Shown here piece after piece: positions 14,197-21,364 of a stretch of 21,364 nucleotides of DNA; positions within the stretch are counted from its first letter, which is position 1; every line of letters starts with the position of its first letter. A program made the position numbers and the translations under genes. The stretch spans positions 1 through 21,364 of the IMG/VR virus record IMGVR_UViG_3300028025_004646, one strand, 5' to 3'. This DNA is from a virus. A model generated the notes under the pieces. That model worked only from the letters and a program-made list of their open reading frames with translations. It was not told where the DNA came from and made no database searches.

Positions 14197-14354
14197 TGAT
14201 CGAGGAAGAATCGATTAAAGATCCCTATGGACGGGGTGCAAACTATGACGAGTTCCCGAAATGTTGGCGTTGCGAAAGAATCCTTGCGGAGTACCTTACC
14301 CGCCCGTGGAAACTCAACTGCCAGAGATGTAAAGCCACAAACAAATCCCAGTAA
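14196..14354 (+). CDS. Com-like zinc-finger mini-protein, 52 aa
   Basis: This short frame starts at TGATG overlap with the tail terminator. Residues 23-26 (CWRC) and 42-45 (CQRC) give two CxxC pairs separated by 15 residues, with ERILAEYLTRPWKLN between them. This is the arrangement of Mu Com-type zinc fingers (RCxKLLA... LEIKCPRCKTLN). Com proteins bind mRNA to switch on translation of a downstream gene. Its last 110 bases overlap the start of the next gene in another frame, a setting in which a translation regulator would make sense. Function is inferred from motif only. Confidence 0.65.
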   Translation: MIEEESIKDPYGRGANYDEFPKCWRCERILAEYLTRPWKLNCQRCKATNKSQ

Positions 14355-14649
14355 GTCTGCCGTCGAAGCCCTAAGTGCTGCTCTTGACGACATTGAAGTA
14401 AGACACGGCTCAGGAGTCCCTTGTGCGATTTTCCGTTTATGTCGCGTACTTCCCAAAGATGTATCTAGTAAGGTGTTGGCGACCATCGATACCTCCGAAC
14501 ACACGGCAGTTGAAATAGCCAACACTTTAGACAAGTTTCGCGAAGAAACTGGAGTGAAAATTACCGCGTTGATCGTTCAGAAGCACCGCCGAAGGTTAAA
14601 AAATACGACCACAGGTTGCTCGTGTATGAGGGAAACGGGCAGGGCGTGA
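14245..14649 (+). CDS. HTH-type DNA-binding phage protein, 134 aa
   Basis: The C-terminal part is of a type common before metallophosphoesterase genes in actinophages: SGVPCAIFRLCRVLPKDVSSKVLATI, HTAVEIANTLDKFREETGVKITALIVQKHRRR, then a Cys pair (CSC). The helix-turn-helix fits residues 85-120. The start is uncertain: ATG 14245 has GGGGTG six bases upstream and is preferred; ATG 14227 would add six residues but has a poor ribosome site. Either way it overlaps the zinc-finger frame by over 100 bases. The stop overlaps the next gene as GTGA. Confidence 0.7.
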   Translation: MTSSRNVGVAKESLRSTLPARGNSTARDVKPQTNPSKSAVEALSAALDDIEVRHGSGVPCAIFRLCRVLPKDVSSKVLATIDTSEHTAVEIANTLDKFREETGVKITALIVQKHRRRLKNTTTGCSCMRETGRA

Positions 14650-15857
14650 GTTTAGACGGTATGGATGAGGCTCTCGACAGGCTCTTGGAACCCGTCGAAG
14701 CAGGGGCAATCCCTAACCCCAATCTCAAGCCAAAGTCCGCACAGTGGCTTCCTGGAGTCGTATGGGACGGCTCTGAGGGAACGGTCACGACAAATGCAGT
14801 ACCGATCGAAGAATCCCCCGATTGGGACTCGGTTTTGCGTATTTGGGGACTGAATCCCGAAAACTTCTCCGTGGTTGAACCCGTGTTATTTAACGCTTGG
14901 GGGAATCCTGATGGAGTTCTCAACCGCCAGTGGAAAGCAAAGGTAGTCCGCAAAGGCACAGAAAAAGAACAAGCGGACATATCCGATCTCATCGAAGAAA
15001 TCAAAAAGCACAAGAAGCAACCACAGGCTGAACTTGGCGATGGTGTGTTTTGTGTTGTTCTCGCCGATTGGCAGATCGGTAAACCCGACGGCGATGGTCT
15101 TGCGGGAACAGTAAAGCGAATACTTGCCAGTATTGATTCCGTAGAAAATCGAATCAAGGAACTCCGCAAAATCAAGCGTCCCCTCGGAAAGTTGATCGTT
15201 TTGTGGACAGGCGATTCCGTTGAAGGATGTGTCGGTCATTACGAACAGCAGACTTTCGGCGTGGAACTCGACAGGCGCGATCAGGTAAAGGTTGCTCGCA
15301 GATTATTGCGTGACGCTCTTATGCGTTGGTGTAAATTGTTCAATGATGTCAAAGTAGTCGCGGTAGCGGGTAATCACGGTGAAAACCGCAACGGATCAAG
15401 CAAGTCCTATACGACTTTGAACGATAATGATGACTTGGCGATCGTGGAACAGGTATCAGAAATCTTCTCCGCCAATCCTGAGGCTTATGGTCACATAAAG
15501 TTCGCAATCCCTAAAGACAAGTTGTCGATCACCGTCGAAGCAGCGGGATGGATCTTGGGACTCACCCACGGTCACGTTGCCAAAGTTTCAGGCGCGTCAC
15601 CCGAACTCAAAATGCGCAGATGGTTGGAAGGTCAGTCTTTCGGAAAACAAGCAATCGGCGACTCGGATGTTTTAGTTTCAGGTCACTGGCACCATCTACG
15701 GGCAGCAGATTGGGGCGGGATTATGTGGTTGCAAGCCCCTGCTCTCGACGGCGGTAGTTTATGGTGGGAACAGATCAAGGGCGACAACGCCGAAGTTGGA
15801 GTTTTAACATTTTGTATGTATCCAGAAAAACGACTAGCAGATATGGCGGTACTATGA
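14646..15857 (+). CDS. calcineurin-like metallophosphoesterase, 403 aa
   Basis: All metal-binding motifs are present: DWQIG (D141, Q143 in place of the usual DxH), GDSVEG (D190), GNHGEN (N243, H244), HGH (308-310) and GHWHH (347-349). These bind two metal ions and hydrolyse phosphomono- or diesters. The actinophage family with DWQxGKPDGDG, [16 protein letters not shown] and ALDGGSLWW is recognised here. The N-terminal 120 residues are a separate charged region. I chose GTG at 14646 because of the GTGA overlap with the HTH gene; TTG 14616 or GTG 14622 are possible alternatives. Substrate is unknown; nucleic acid is likely given the HTH neighbour. Confidence 0.85.
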   Translation: MSLDGMDEALDRLLEPVEAGAIPNPNLKPKSAQWLPGVVWDGSEGTVTTNAVPIEESPDWDSVLRIWGLNPENFSVVEPVLFNAWGNPDGVLNRQWKAKVVRKGTEKEQADISDLIEEIKKHKKQPQAELGDGVFCVVLADWQIGKPDGDGLAGTVKRILASIDSVENRIKELRKIKRPLGKLIVLWTGDSVEGCVGHYEQQTFGVELDRRDQVKVARRLLRDALMRWCKLFNDVKVVAVAGNHGENRNGSSKSYTTLNDNDDLAIVEQVSEIFSANPEAYGHIKFAIPKDKLSITVEAAGWILGLTHGHVAKVSGASPELKMRRWLEGQSFGKQAIGDSDVLVSGHWHHLRAADWGGIMWLQAPALDGGSLWWEQIKGDNAEVGVLTFCMYPEKRLADMAVL

Positions 15858-16168
15858 CAGAGTTAAGTGATCCTCGCGATATTGCCTCATACGCAGCAGA
15901 TCTAGTTTCAGAAGACAGGAACGAGTCATACGGACACCCGCTCGATGACTTCAACCGCGCAGCAAAAATATGGTCAGCGATCCTCGGTGTCGAAGTGACC
16001 GCCGAACAAGTAAGCCTTTGTATGGTCGGTGTAAAAATCGCCCGTGAAGTCCACGCAACTAAATTAGACAATGCGGTCGATGGAATTGGCTATTGGTTAA
16101 CCTTGAGAATGATCAAAGAAAAGCGAGCCGAACTAGCGCGTTTAGACGAAGGCAAAGACCAGAAGTGA
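15854..16168 (+). CDS. DUF6378-like phage protein, 104 aa
   Basis: The ATG overlaps the phosphoesterase stop (ATGA); an earlier start at 15761 would overlap that gene by almost 100 bases and is not favoured. [56 protein letters not shown] match a helical phage family I recall as DUF6378. The helical layout with conserved acidic residues recalls MazG-like nucleotide pyrophosphohydrolases, but no complete ExxE...ExxD set is visible. Together with the HTH and phosphoesterase it forms a nucleotide or DNA related cassette within the tail operon. Confidence 0.75.
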   Translation: MTELSDPRDIASYAADLVSEDRNESYGHPLDDFNRAAKIWSAILGVEVTAEQVSLCMVGVKIAREVHATKLDNAVDGIGYWLTLRMIKEKRAELARLDEGKDQK

Positions 16169-16181
16169 TGTACATTTGGCT

Positions 16182-16202
16182 TAATCGAGTCCAAAGAGAC
16201 CC
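16182..16202 (+). repeat. intergenic motif copy 1 (TAATCGAGTCC ... GAGACCC)
   Basis: TAATCGAGTCC followed after three bases by GAGACCC lies between the DUF6378-like gene and the next operon. The same two words, one base apart, occur at 17736-17755 before the tail chaperone gene. The overlap with the base of the hairpin suggests a regulatory or boundary role. Confidence 0.4.
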
Positions 16203-16250
16203 CGACCGTTGCAGAATCCTTGAGATCAATGCGGTACGGGGTTTGCTTGC
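16199..16250 (+). terminator. hairpin closing the phosphoesterase cassette
   Basis: ACCCCGACCG (16199-16208) can pair with CGGTACGGGGT (16232-16242) with one bulged A, giving ten pairs around a 23-base loop, followed by TTTGCTT. It resembles an intrinsic terminator with a long loop. Confidence 0.45.
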
Positions 16251-16265
16251 CTAAAAGGAGGCAAA

Positions 16266-16580
16266 ATGCCCCAGTACCGAGCCTTAGTCGGAATTGACTA
16301 TCCGCCCAACAAACGAGCGGAAGCAGATGAAATTATCTCTGATCTTCCTGAAAAGGATGCCACTTGGCTTTTAGCCTCAGGATTTATTGAGGCACTAGAC
16401 AACAAAGGCAAAAAGACAACCCCAGTTGAAGAAGTAGTTGTCGAACCAGTAGTCGAAGAACCAGTTGTCGAAGAAACTCCCGTTATTGCAGAAGGATTCG
16501 ATCCCGAAGCAACAGATGGCGATGGCGATGGTTTTCTTCAAGATGGAACCCCCCACCAGCGCCCAGTTGAGGAGCAGTAA
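16266..16580 (+). CDS. small acidic protein with Ca-binding-like loop, 104 aa
   Basis: Residues 1-50 (YRALVGIDYPPNKRAEADEIIS, ATWLLASGFIEAL) match small phage proteins found next to major tail genes. Then comes a low-complexity VVEEP repeat (residues 56-75), and a TDGDGDGFLQDGTPHQRP tail whose DxDxDG loop resembles EF-hand or dockerin-type calcium sites. This tail is frequently appended to actinophage virion proteins. AGGAGG lies four bases before the ATG, so strong translation is expected. Its stop overlaps the major tail gene start. Role unknown. Confidence 0.7.
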   Translation: MPQYRALVGIDYPPNKRAEADEIISDLPEKDATWLLASGFIEALDNKGKKTTPVEEVVVEPVVEEPVVEETPVIAEGFDPEATDGDGDGFLQDGTPHQRPVEEQ

Positions 16581-17296
16581 TGCCTACATTCCGCCACGGT
16601 AAAAACACAGTTGTTCTGGCAGATTCAAATGACCTTTCGACATATTTGAACAGTGTGTCGGTGAACAATGAAGTAGAAACCCCTGAAACGACAACTTTTG
16701 GTTCAGCAGCGCGATCATTCATTGTTGGGCATAGAGATGGAACTGTTTCTTTCGAAGGTTTGTTCGAAGGTGGTACCACATCAGGTATCGACTACATTCT
16801 TCACACAGCGATTGGCTCAGGTCCAATTATGTCCGTATCAAGTGACGGAGCAGGAGTCGGTCGCCGTGCGATTCTTCTCGCTGCGGATTCCACTTCTTAC
16901 GAAGTAAGTTCTCCTCTAACCGAAGTAGTTGCTATCACAGGCGAGGCTATTGCGGATGGTGGATTGGATTATGGTGTTTGGCTTGCTTGCCAATCTGCCA
17001 TAACCACGACGTTAACAGGTGCTTCGGTGGATAACGCAGCATCTACGACGAATGGTGGTGTGGCGCATTTGCACATTACCGCTAACTCAAATACAGGAAC
17101 TACAGTTGCAAAGATTCAAGGTTCTGCCAATAACTCAAGTTGGGCAGATCTTGTGACCTTTACCACAGTAGCGATCGGCACAAAAGCATCTCAAAGAAGC
17201 ATAGTTAGCGGTTCTGTTCCACGCTATCTACGCGCTTTAGTAACACCAGCAGGATCAGGTTCACTCACCGTAAACATCGCATTTAGTCGGAGGTAA
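16580..17296 (+). CDS. major tail protein 1 with extra C-terminal beta domain, 238 aa
   Basis: The N-terminal 135 residues have the tail-tube pattern: MPTFRHGKNTVVLADSND, LNSVSVNNEVETPETTTFGS, SFIVGHRDGTVSFEGLF. Residues 150-238 form an added beta-sandwich (VAHLHITANSNTGTTVAKIQ, WADLVTFTTVAI, PRYLRALVTPAGSGSLTVNI), as in many phages where it projects from the tube surface. The adjacent gene encodes a shorter relative beginning with the same MPTFRHGKN. One is presumably the main tube subunit. Confidence 0.82.
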   Translation: MPTFRHGKNTVVLADSNDLSTYLNSVSVNNEVETPETTTFGSAARSFIVGHRDGTVSFEGLFEGGTTSGIDYILHTAIGSGPIMSVSSDGAGVGRRAILLAADSTSYEVSSPLTEVVAITGEAIADGGLDYGVWLACQSAITTTLTGASVDNAASTTNGGVAHLHITANSNTGTTVAKIQGSANNSSWADLVTFTTVAIGTKASQRSIVSGSVPRYLRALVTPAGSGSLTVNIAFSRR

Positions 17297-17301
17297 TAGT
17301 A

Positions 17302-17718
17302 ATGCCAACATTTAGACACGGTAAAAACGCTTCATTCAAGGTAGATAACTCAGGTGGAACTCTTACGAATATCAGCGATACGCTGAACTCAGTATCCTTC
17401 CCTCGTGAGATTGAAACTTTAGAAACAACTTCATTCGGATCAAGCACTCGATCCTATGTGGTTGGATTCAGTGACGCAACAATCAGTATTGAAGGTTCAT
17501 TTGATGCTACTGTTGACGCACATCTCGCAGGAATCTTAGGTCAAGAAGCCTCAGTTTCATTCGAGTATGGTCCCGAAGGAACAACTGCGGGACAAGTTAA
17601 GTACACAGGTGAAGCCTTTATGACTTCATACGAAACATCAGCAGGAGTAGGCGACATCGTTACCTATTCAGCAGAGTTTCAGGTCACAGGTGCTATCACC
17701 CGTGGCGCATTTGCATAA
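17302..17718 (+). CDS. major tail protein 2, shorter paralogue, 138 aa
   Basis: It aligns with the first part of the preceding gene: MPTFRHGKN, LNSVSFPREIETLETTSFGSS, SYVVGFSDATISIEGSF. It then goes on HLAGILGQEASVSFEYGPEG and YSAEFQVTGAITRGAFA without the projecting domain. It therefore looks like the basic tail-tube subunit, while the longer one may be a second or decorated form. GGAGGTAATAGTA precedes the ATG. A 49-base gap with no terminator hairpin separates it from the chaperone gene. Confidence 0.82.
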   Translation: MPTFRHGKNASFKVDNSGGTLTNISDTLNSVSFPREIETLETTSFGSSTRSYVVGFSDATISIEGSFDATVDAHLAGILGQEASVSFEYGPEGTTAGQVKYTGEAFMTSYETSAGVGDIVTYSAEFQVTGAITRGAFA

Positions 17719-17735
17719 AAATTAAATAGTAAAAC

Positions 17736-17755
17736 TAATCGAGTCCTCGAGACCC
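17736..17755 (+). repeat. intergenic motif copy 2 (TAATCGAGTCC ... GAGACCC)
   Basis: Second copy of the motif at 16182-16202, here TAATCGAGTCC-T-CGAGACCC, lying directly upstream of the ribosome site of the tail chaperone gene. AATCGAGTC also appears reverse-complemented (GACTCGATT) in the gap at 10359-10367. Confidence 0.4.
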
Positions 17756-17767
17756 AAAGGAGTAATC

Positions 17768-18151
17768 GTGTCCATAAGAGATCAAATCCTTGCTATGCAA
17801 GACATTCCAAGTGAAACCGTGGATGTCCCAGAGTGGGGAGTAAAAGTAGAAGTTCGTGGTATGACAGGTGCAGAGCGCACTCGTATTATGGATTTAGCAG
17901 TAGATCAAAAGGGTGGTGTAAACCTCCAGTTCGTTTATCCCGAGATAGTGATTGCAACATCATTCGATCAGGAATCAGGTGAACAGATCTTTGGTCCAAA
18001 AGACCGAGATGCTCTATTAGCAAAATCGGCAACCGCACTCGATAGGCTCGCGTCTGTCGGAATGCGTTTGTCGGGATTTACTCAAGAATCGGCTGACGAT
18101 GCGGGAAAAGATTCCTCCGCAACGGCTACCGCAGATTTGTCTTTGAGTTAG
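17768..18151 (+). CDS. tail assembly chaperone, short (G-like) form, 127 aa
   Basis: The start is a GTG with AAAGGAG five bases upstream. The sequence ETVDVPEWGVKVEVRGMTGAERTRIMDLA, FVYPEIVIATSFDQESGEQIFGPKDRDALL, and ALDRLASVGMRLSG is characteristic of siphophage tail chaperones lying between the major tail and tape measure genes. The protein coats the tape measure before tube assembly. The last 13 codons after the slippery site (DSSATATADLSLS) are read only in the unshifted product. Confidence 0.88.
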   Translation: MSIRDQILAMQDIPSETVDVPEWGVKVEVRGMTGAERTRIMDLAVDQKGGVNLQFVYPEIVIATSFDQESGEQIFGPKDRDALLAKSATALDRLASVGMRLSGFTQESADDAGKDSSATATADLSLS

Positions 18152-18291
18152 CGGAACGATTGGGCAGGACTGTCGAAGAATTACTCTACGGCAGTCCTTC
18201 CCATAACCCGATCTCTGCTATCGAACTCGCAGAATGGGAATCGTTAGAGCGGTTGCGGATATGGGAACAAGAACAATCAAGTAGGAGGTGA
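17768..18291 (+). CDS. tail assembly chaperone, -1 frameshifted (GT-like) form, 174 aa
   Basis: Ribosomes slipping back one base at 18103-18109 continue in the -1 frame, which is open from 18097 to the TGA at 18289-18291. The added 60 residues read RFLRNGYRRFVFELAERLGR, TVEELLYGS, ISAIELAEWESLERL, a convincing T-domain sequence; ELAERLGRTVEELL is typical of this family. The minor long form is known to be needed in a fixed ratio for tail assembly in lambda-type phages. It ends six bases before the tape measure ATG. Confidence 0.86.
18103..18109 (+). other. -1 ribosomal frameshift slippery site GGGAAAA
   Basis: G GGA AAA fits the X XXY YYZ rule in the zero frame of the chaperone gene (codons GGA 18104-18106 and AAA 18107-18109). 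The only window for a shift is 18097-18151, bounded by a -1 frame TGA at 18094 and the zero-frame TAG at 18149, and this heptamer lies inside it. No strong pseudoknot was identified downstream by eye. Confidence 0.86.
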
Positions 18292-18296
18292 TCGGT

Positions 18297-21200
18297 ATGG
18301 CAACAGTTGTTGAACTTTTGGCAAGGTTGCGAGCCGATTCATCTCAATTCACCGCCGAAATGGATCGTGCGGGTAAAGTCACCGAACAATTCCAGTCTTC
18401 AACAGCCCAGACAGCAGTGGGTTTGAATAACTTAGGTGGCGTATTCAAAAAACTTGCCACAGGCGCGATCGCTGCATATATCACAAAACTCGGAATTGAA
18501 TCCGTGCGAGCAGCACAAGAAGCAAGCGTCGGACAAGATCGACTAGCCCGAATCTTAACAACTACAGGCGGTGCGACAGCCGATCAAATTAAAATCCTAC
18601 AGGCTCACGCCGATGCGTTGGAACGAACTACCGTTGTAACTGGCAGTAACATCACAATGGTTCAGTCACAATTAGCGACATTCGATCTTCACGGAAGTAC
18701 GATTGCGCAACTCACACCAGCAATCTTGGACTATGTTGTTGCAGAAAAAGGCGCGTCAGCAACGGCGGATGAATATCGTCAAATGACCAACGGTCTTGCT
18801 CAGGCACTCAACGGACAGTTCGCTTCTCTTACTGCGGTTGGATTCGTTTTGGACGCTGAAACAAAAGCAAAAATCAAATCAGGAACCGAAAGCGAACGAG
18901 CCATCGCTATCACAGAAGTTTTGAACTCCACATACAAAGATTTCGCTAAAAGTTCGGCGGGTAGTGTTTCGGCACAGGTCGCCCTCGGAAAACAAGTTGA
19001 TAAATTAAAAGAAAAGTTTGGTGAAGCACTCTTACCTGCTATTCAAGGTGTAATGGGATTTATGTCTGAATCTCTCGTGCCAGCGTTAGAGAAAGCCCTT
19101 GTTGTCTTCAAAGGTTTCATCAAGGTACTCGGATCGGTTGCCTCTTTCATAAAGAAAAATGAAATCGTTTTCGCGATGATTGCGACTGCGATCCTTACTT
19201 ATATCACGGTGACGAAAATAGCAAGAGTCACAACTTTGTTGTTTGGTAAAGCGATGGGACAAGTTAAAAAAGCACAACAGGCTTATGCTGCTTGGACATA
19301 TGTAACCACAGGTGCAACCACTGGGTTTGCTGGTGCTATGAACTTGCTAAAAACAGCGTTTATGACCAATCCCATCGGAATCATCGTCGTCGCGCTCGCT
19401 GCTGTTGCAGTCGGTTTCAAGATGGCTTGGGATAGATCCGAAACATTTAGAAAAGTTGTAATCGCCGTCGCTAAAGGTGCTTTGAAAGCAGTTGGTTTTA
19501 TCATCCGCGTAGTCGGATTTTTGGCAGAGGCTTTTCTTAACATTATTCTAGGACCGATGAAATTATTCTTAAAAGTTTTAGGTTTCATCAACCCTGGAGC
19601 AAAAAAAGCCTATGATGGCTTGAAGGGGATGACAAATAGTGTTGGTAAGTTTTTCGACGACAACGCTAAAAAAGTTGAAGGTTTTGGGGATAGTTTAGAC
19701 AAGTACGCAAAAATTACAAAGAAAACAAAAAAAGATGTCGATAACAATGTTGATCTAAGCGGTCTTGGAAATGCAACGGGCAACGCGATCGTCGATCCAA
19801 AGGCAGTTAAAGCAGCGGCAGCAGCAGCGAAAAAACTTCAAGAGATGAAGCGCGATTTAGAAAAAGCAGTCGCGAACTATAACGATTATTTGGCAAAAGA
19901 TTTCACGAACTCTTTTAATAGCGGTGCAGAATCGGCTCGCGGTGCGGTTTTGGGCGCACTCGACAAACTTGAAGCCGTGTTCGAATCCAAAGGCAAAATG
20001 TTGTCGGGTGGCGCATTGGACAACTTGCGTTCTGCATTCGATAAGGTAAACAAAGATGTGCGTGTGATGATGGAAGAATACGCCACCGTCGCTCAAGACA
20101 TTGAAGATGTGAATAAAAAACTAGAAGTAGCAAACGCCGATCTAGAAAAATCAATCGAAGACCGCTCAAAAGCGATGGAAAGATTCGGCGAATTATTGCG
20201 AACTCCATTCGGCGAACAAAGTGCTATCGATAAAGCGATGCGCGATGGTGAAGCGACGGTAGATTCAATTATCAGTATGTATGATGATTTGGTATCAGCG
20301 ATCGATCTTCGATTCTCAGGAATGGAACAAGGCGCAAAAAGTTTAATTGTCGATTATTTAACAGATCAGACAACCGCCCTCATCGATTTAGCAAAGCGAC
20401 GCACAAAGGCTGTCGATGCGCTCAAGGATGCGAACAAAGACCTTGAAGACGTCCTTGAAACTCAAGCAGCGTTTCAGAAGAAACTTTCTAGTGGTGTAAG
20501 AGATTTCGCAAAGGCTCTCATCAATCTTTCCGATGCAGATACTAAGGCAGTTATTTCGGTTACTAAAACCGCAAGTGGTCTTGTAATCAGTCAAGTTAAA
20601 AAAGCGACCACAGGTGTCGATGCGATCACAGGTCAACTCAAAACACGTCTTGCAGAAGTTGTATCTTTTGGTAAAAACATTGAGAAGTTGCTCGCAGCAG
20701 GTTTAAGTCGCGAATACATCCAGCAACTCCTCGAAGCAGGTCCCGATGCAGCGAGCGCAACGGCAGCACTTCTCACATCGGCAAGTGCTGATCAAATCGC
20801 GCAGATCAATTCGCTCTACACTCAAATCAATACCGAAGCAGACAAGTTCGGCGACGAAATGAGTAAGACATTCTATGGCAACTCGGTTGCTATGGCACAA
20901 GCCTTCGTAGCAGGTGCAGCAGCGGAAGTTGACAGTATCAATTCTCAAATGACCGTCATCGTCACAGGTATCAAAACCATAATGAGCGTTTTGGGCAATA
21001 CAGGTCTTACTTCCGCACAAGCGTTGGTAGATGGATTGATTGCTGGTTTTGGTGAGGTTAATAAGGCTCTTGTTGGTGTTGCTGCTAAGGGAGTAAACGA
21101 TTCCGTTACTAAGGCTTTAGAAAGTTTGAAAACAGTTGGAACTTCACTTGCAACGGATCTTGCTCAAGGTATGTTCGACAAACTAACAACCGAAAAGGTG

Positions 21201-21364
21201 CGACTTGTCACACTAGCAACGGACATCGCTAATTCCATCGCTGCTGCTATGGCTGGTGCAGCAGCAGGTATCGGCGTAATCGTCGATGGCGCGTCAGGTG
21301 ATATTGCAGAGTTAAATAAAGAAATCGCAGCAGCAAAACTATTATCAGATAAACTCACTGGTGG
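18297..21364 (+). CDS. tape measure protein (3' partial), at least 1022 aa
   Basis: The frame is open from the ATG at 18297 to the window end. AGGAGGTGAT (18283-18292) is a near-perfect ribosome site that overlaps the end of the frameshifted chaperone. The N-terminus (VVELLARLRADSSQFTAEMDRA) is typical. Two hydrophobic segments are seen near residues 288-305 (NEIVFAMIATAILTYI) and 357-378 (TNPIGIIVVALAAVAVGF); the second is a hallmark of tape measure proteins. Residues 505-630 are Lys/Ala/Glu-rich and coiled-coil prone. The protein fixes tail length and is ejected into the host envelope. No peptidase or lysozyme motif is visible in the available part. Confidence 0.93.
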   Translation, partial: MATVVELLARLRADSSQFTAEMDRAGKVTEQFQSSTAQTAVGLNNLGGVFKKLATGAIAAYITKLGIESVRAAQEASVGQDRLARILTTTGGATADQIKILQAHADALERTTVVTGSNITMVQSQLATFDLHGSTIAQLTPAILDYVVAEKGASATADEYRQMTNGLAQALNGQFASLTAVGFVLDAETKAKIKSGTESERAIAITEVLNSTYKDFAKSSAGSVSAQVALGKQVDKLKEKFGEALLPAIQGVMGFMSESLVPALEKALVVFKGFIKVLGSVASFIKKNEIVFAMIATAILTYITVTKIARVTTLLFGKAMGQVKKAQQAYAAWTYVTTGATTGFAGAMNLLKTAFMTNPIGIIVVALAAVAVGFKMAWDRSETFRKVVIAVAKGALKAVGFIIRVVGFLAEAFLNIILGPMKLFLKVLGFINPGAKKAYDGLKGMTNSVGKFFDDNAKKVEGFGDSLDKYAKITKKTKKDVDNNVDLSGLGNATGNAIVDPKAVKAAAAAAKKLQEMKRDLEKAVANYNDYLAKDFTNSFNSGAESARGAVLGALDKLEAVFESKGKMLSGGALDNLRSAFDKVNKDVRVMMEEYATVAQDIEDVNKKLEVANADLEKSIEDRSKAMERFGELLRTPFGEQSAIDKAMRDGEATVDSIISMYDDLVSAIDLRFSGMEQGAKSLIVDYLTDQTTALIDLAKRRTKAVDALKDANKDLEDVLETQAAFQKKLSSGVRDFAKALINLSDADTKAVISVTKTASGLVISQVKKATTGVDAITGQLKTRLAEVVSFGKNIEKLLAAGLSREYIQQLLEAGPDAASATAALLTSASADQIAQINSLYTQINTEADKFGDEMSKTFYGNSVAMAQAFVAGAAAEVDSINSQMTVIVTGIKTIMSVLGNTGLTSAQALVDGLIAGFGEVNKALVGVAAKGVNDSVTKALESLKTVGTSLATDLAQGMFDKLTTEKVRLVTLATDIANSIAAAMAGAAAGIGVIVDGASGDIAELNKEIAAAKLLSDKLTG

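Noticed and set aside
14013-15239. Minus-strand frames of 117 to 204 codons opposite the tail terminator, HTH and phosphoesterase genes
   Set aside because: They are shadows of conserved + strand genes and show no recognisable motif.
16169-16265. tRNA or small RNA gene in the 97-base gap
   Set aside because: No cloverleaf or T-loop sequence can be drawn. The hairpin and shared motif explain the content.
19086-21358. Series of minus-strand open frames opposite the tape measure gene
   Set aside because: They lack ribosome sites, overlap one another and oppose a continuous, well-supported tape measure frame.
1-21364. CRISPR arrays, insertion sequences, integrase or attachment sites
   Set aside because: No regularly spaced short repeats, transposase or recombinase motifs, or terminal repeats were found by reading.

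Overview
The window is the head and tail structural region of a double-stranded DNA tailed phage (or prophage) with a long non-contractile, siphovirus-like tail. All convincing genes lie on the + strand and are packed tightly, with ATGA, GTGA, TAATG and TGATG stop/start overlaps. The host is inferred to be an actinobacterium of moderate GC content. The reasons are the HTH protein followed by a DWQ-type metallophosphoesterase, the DUF6378-like gene, the HxxHNQxxH tails and a possible leaderless start, all of which recall actinophages. A freshwater planktonic lineage would fit the moderate GC, but nothing here proves it.

Head assembly (1-6564). The window opens inside a protein ending in an ADP-ribosyltransferase domain, probably the C-terminus of a MuF or portal-type virion protein. 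It is followed by a small unknown gene, a fused XkdF-like prohead protease, two small proteins carrying a repeated HGSHNQASHGG motif, a three-part Cys-rich protein, a scaffold with a likely nested internal start, a decoration protein and the major capsid protein. A strong intrinsic terminator follows the capsid gene.

Accessory virion region (6630-12565). About 6 kb of small beta-rich, Ala/Thr/Ser/Gly-rich proteins sits between the capsid gene and the connector genes. Three pairs are paralogous: 7831/8424, 9476/10411 and 10730/11457. They resemble tail-fibre or head-fibre parts. The region ends with a protein whose C-terminal half looks like a dUTPase-type beta fold.

Connector and neck (12609-14196). 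These are four genes in canonical order: head-tail adaptor, head closure, gp10-like neck protein and tail terminator.

Nucleic-acid cassette (14196-16168). A Com-like zinc-finger mini-protein, an HTH protein overlapping it out of frame, a calcineurin-type metallophosphoesterase and a DUF6378-like protein are inserted in the tail operon and closed by a hairpin.

Tail (16266-21364). A small acidic protein with a Ca-binding-like loop is followed by two tandem major tail proteins, a tail assembly chaperone pair joined by a canonical -1 slippery heptamer (GGGAAAA), and a tape measure protein that runs off the right end.

No tRNA, CRISPR array, insertion sequence, integrase, reverse transcriptase, terminase or lysis gene was seen. 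No gene-free stretch exceeds 100 bases.
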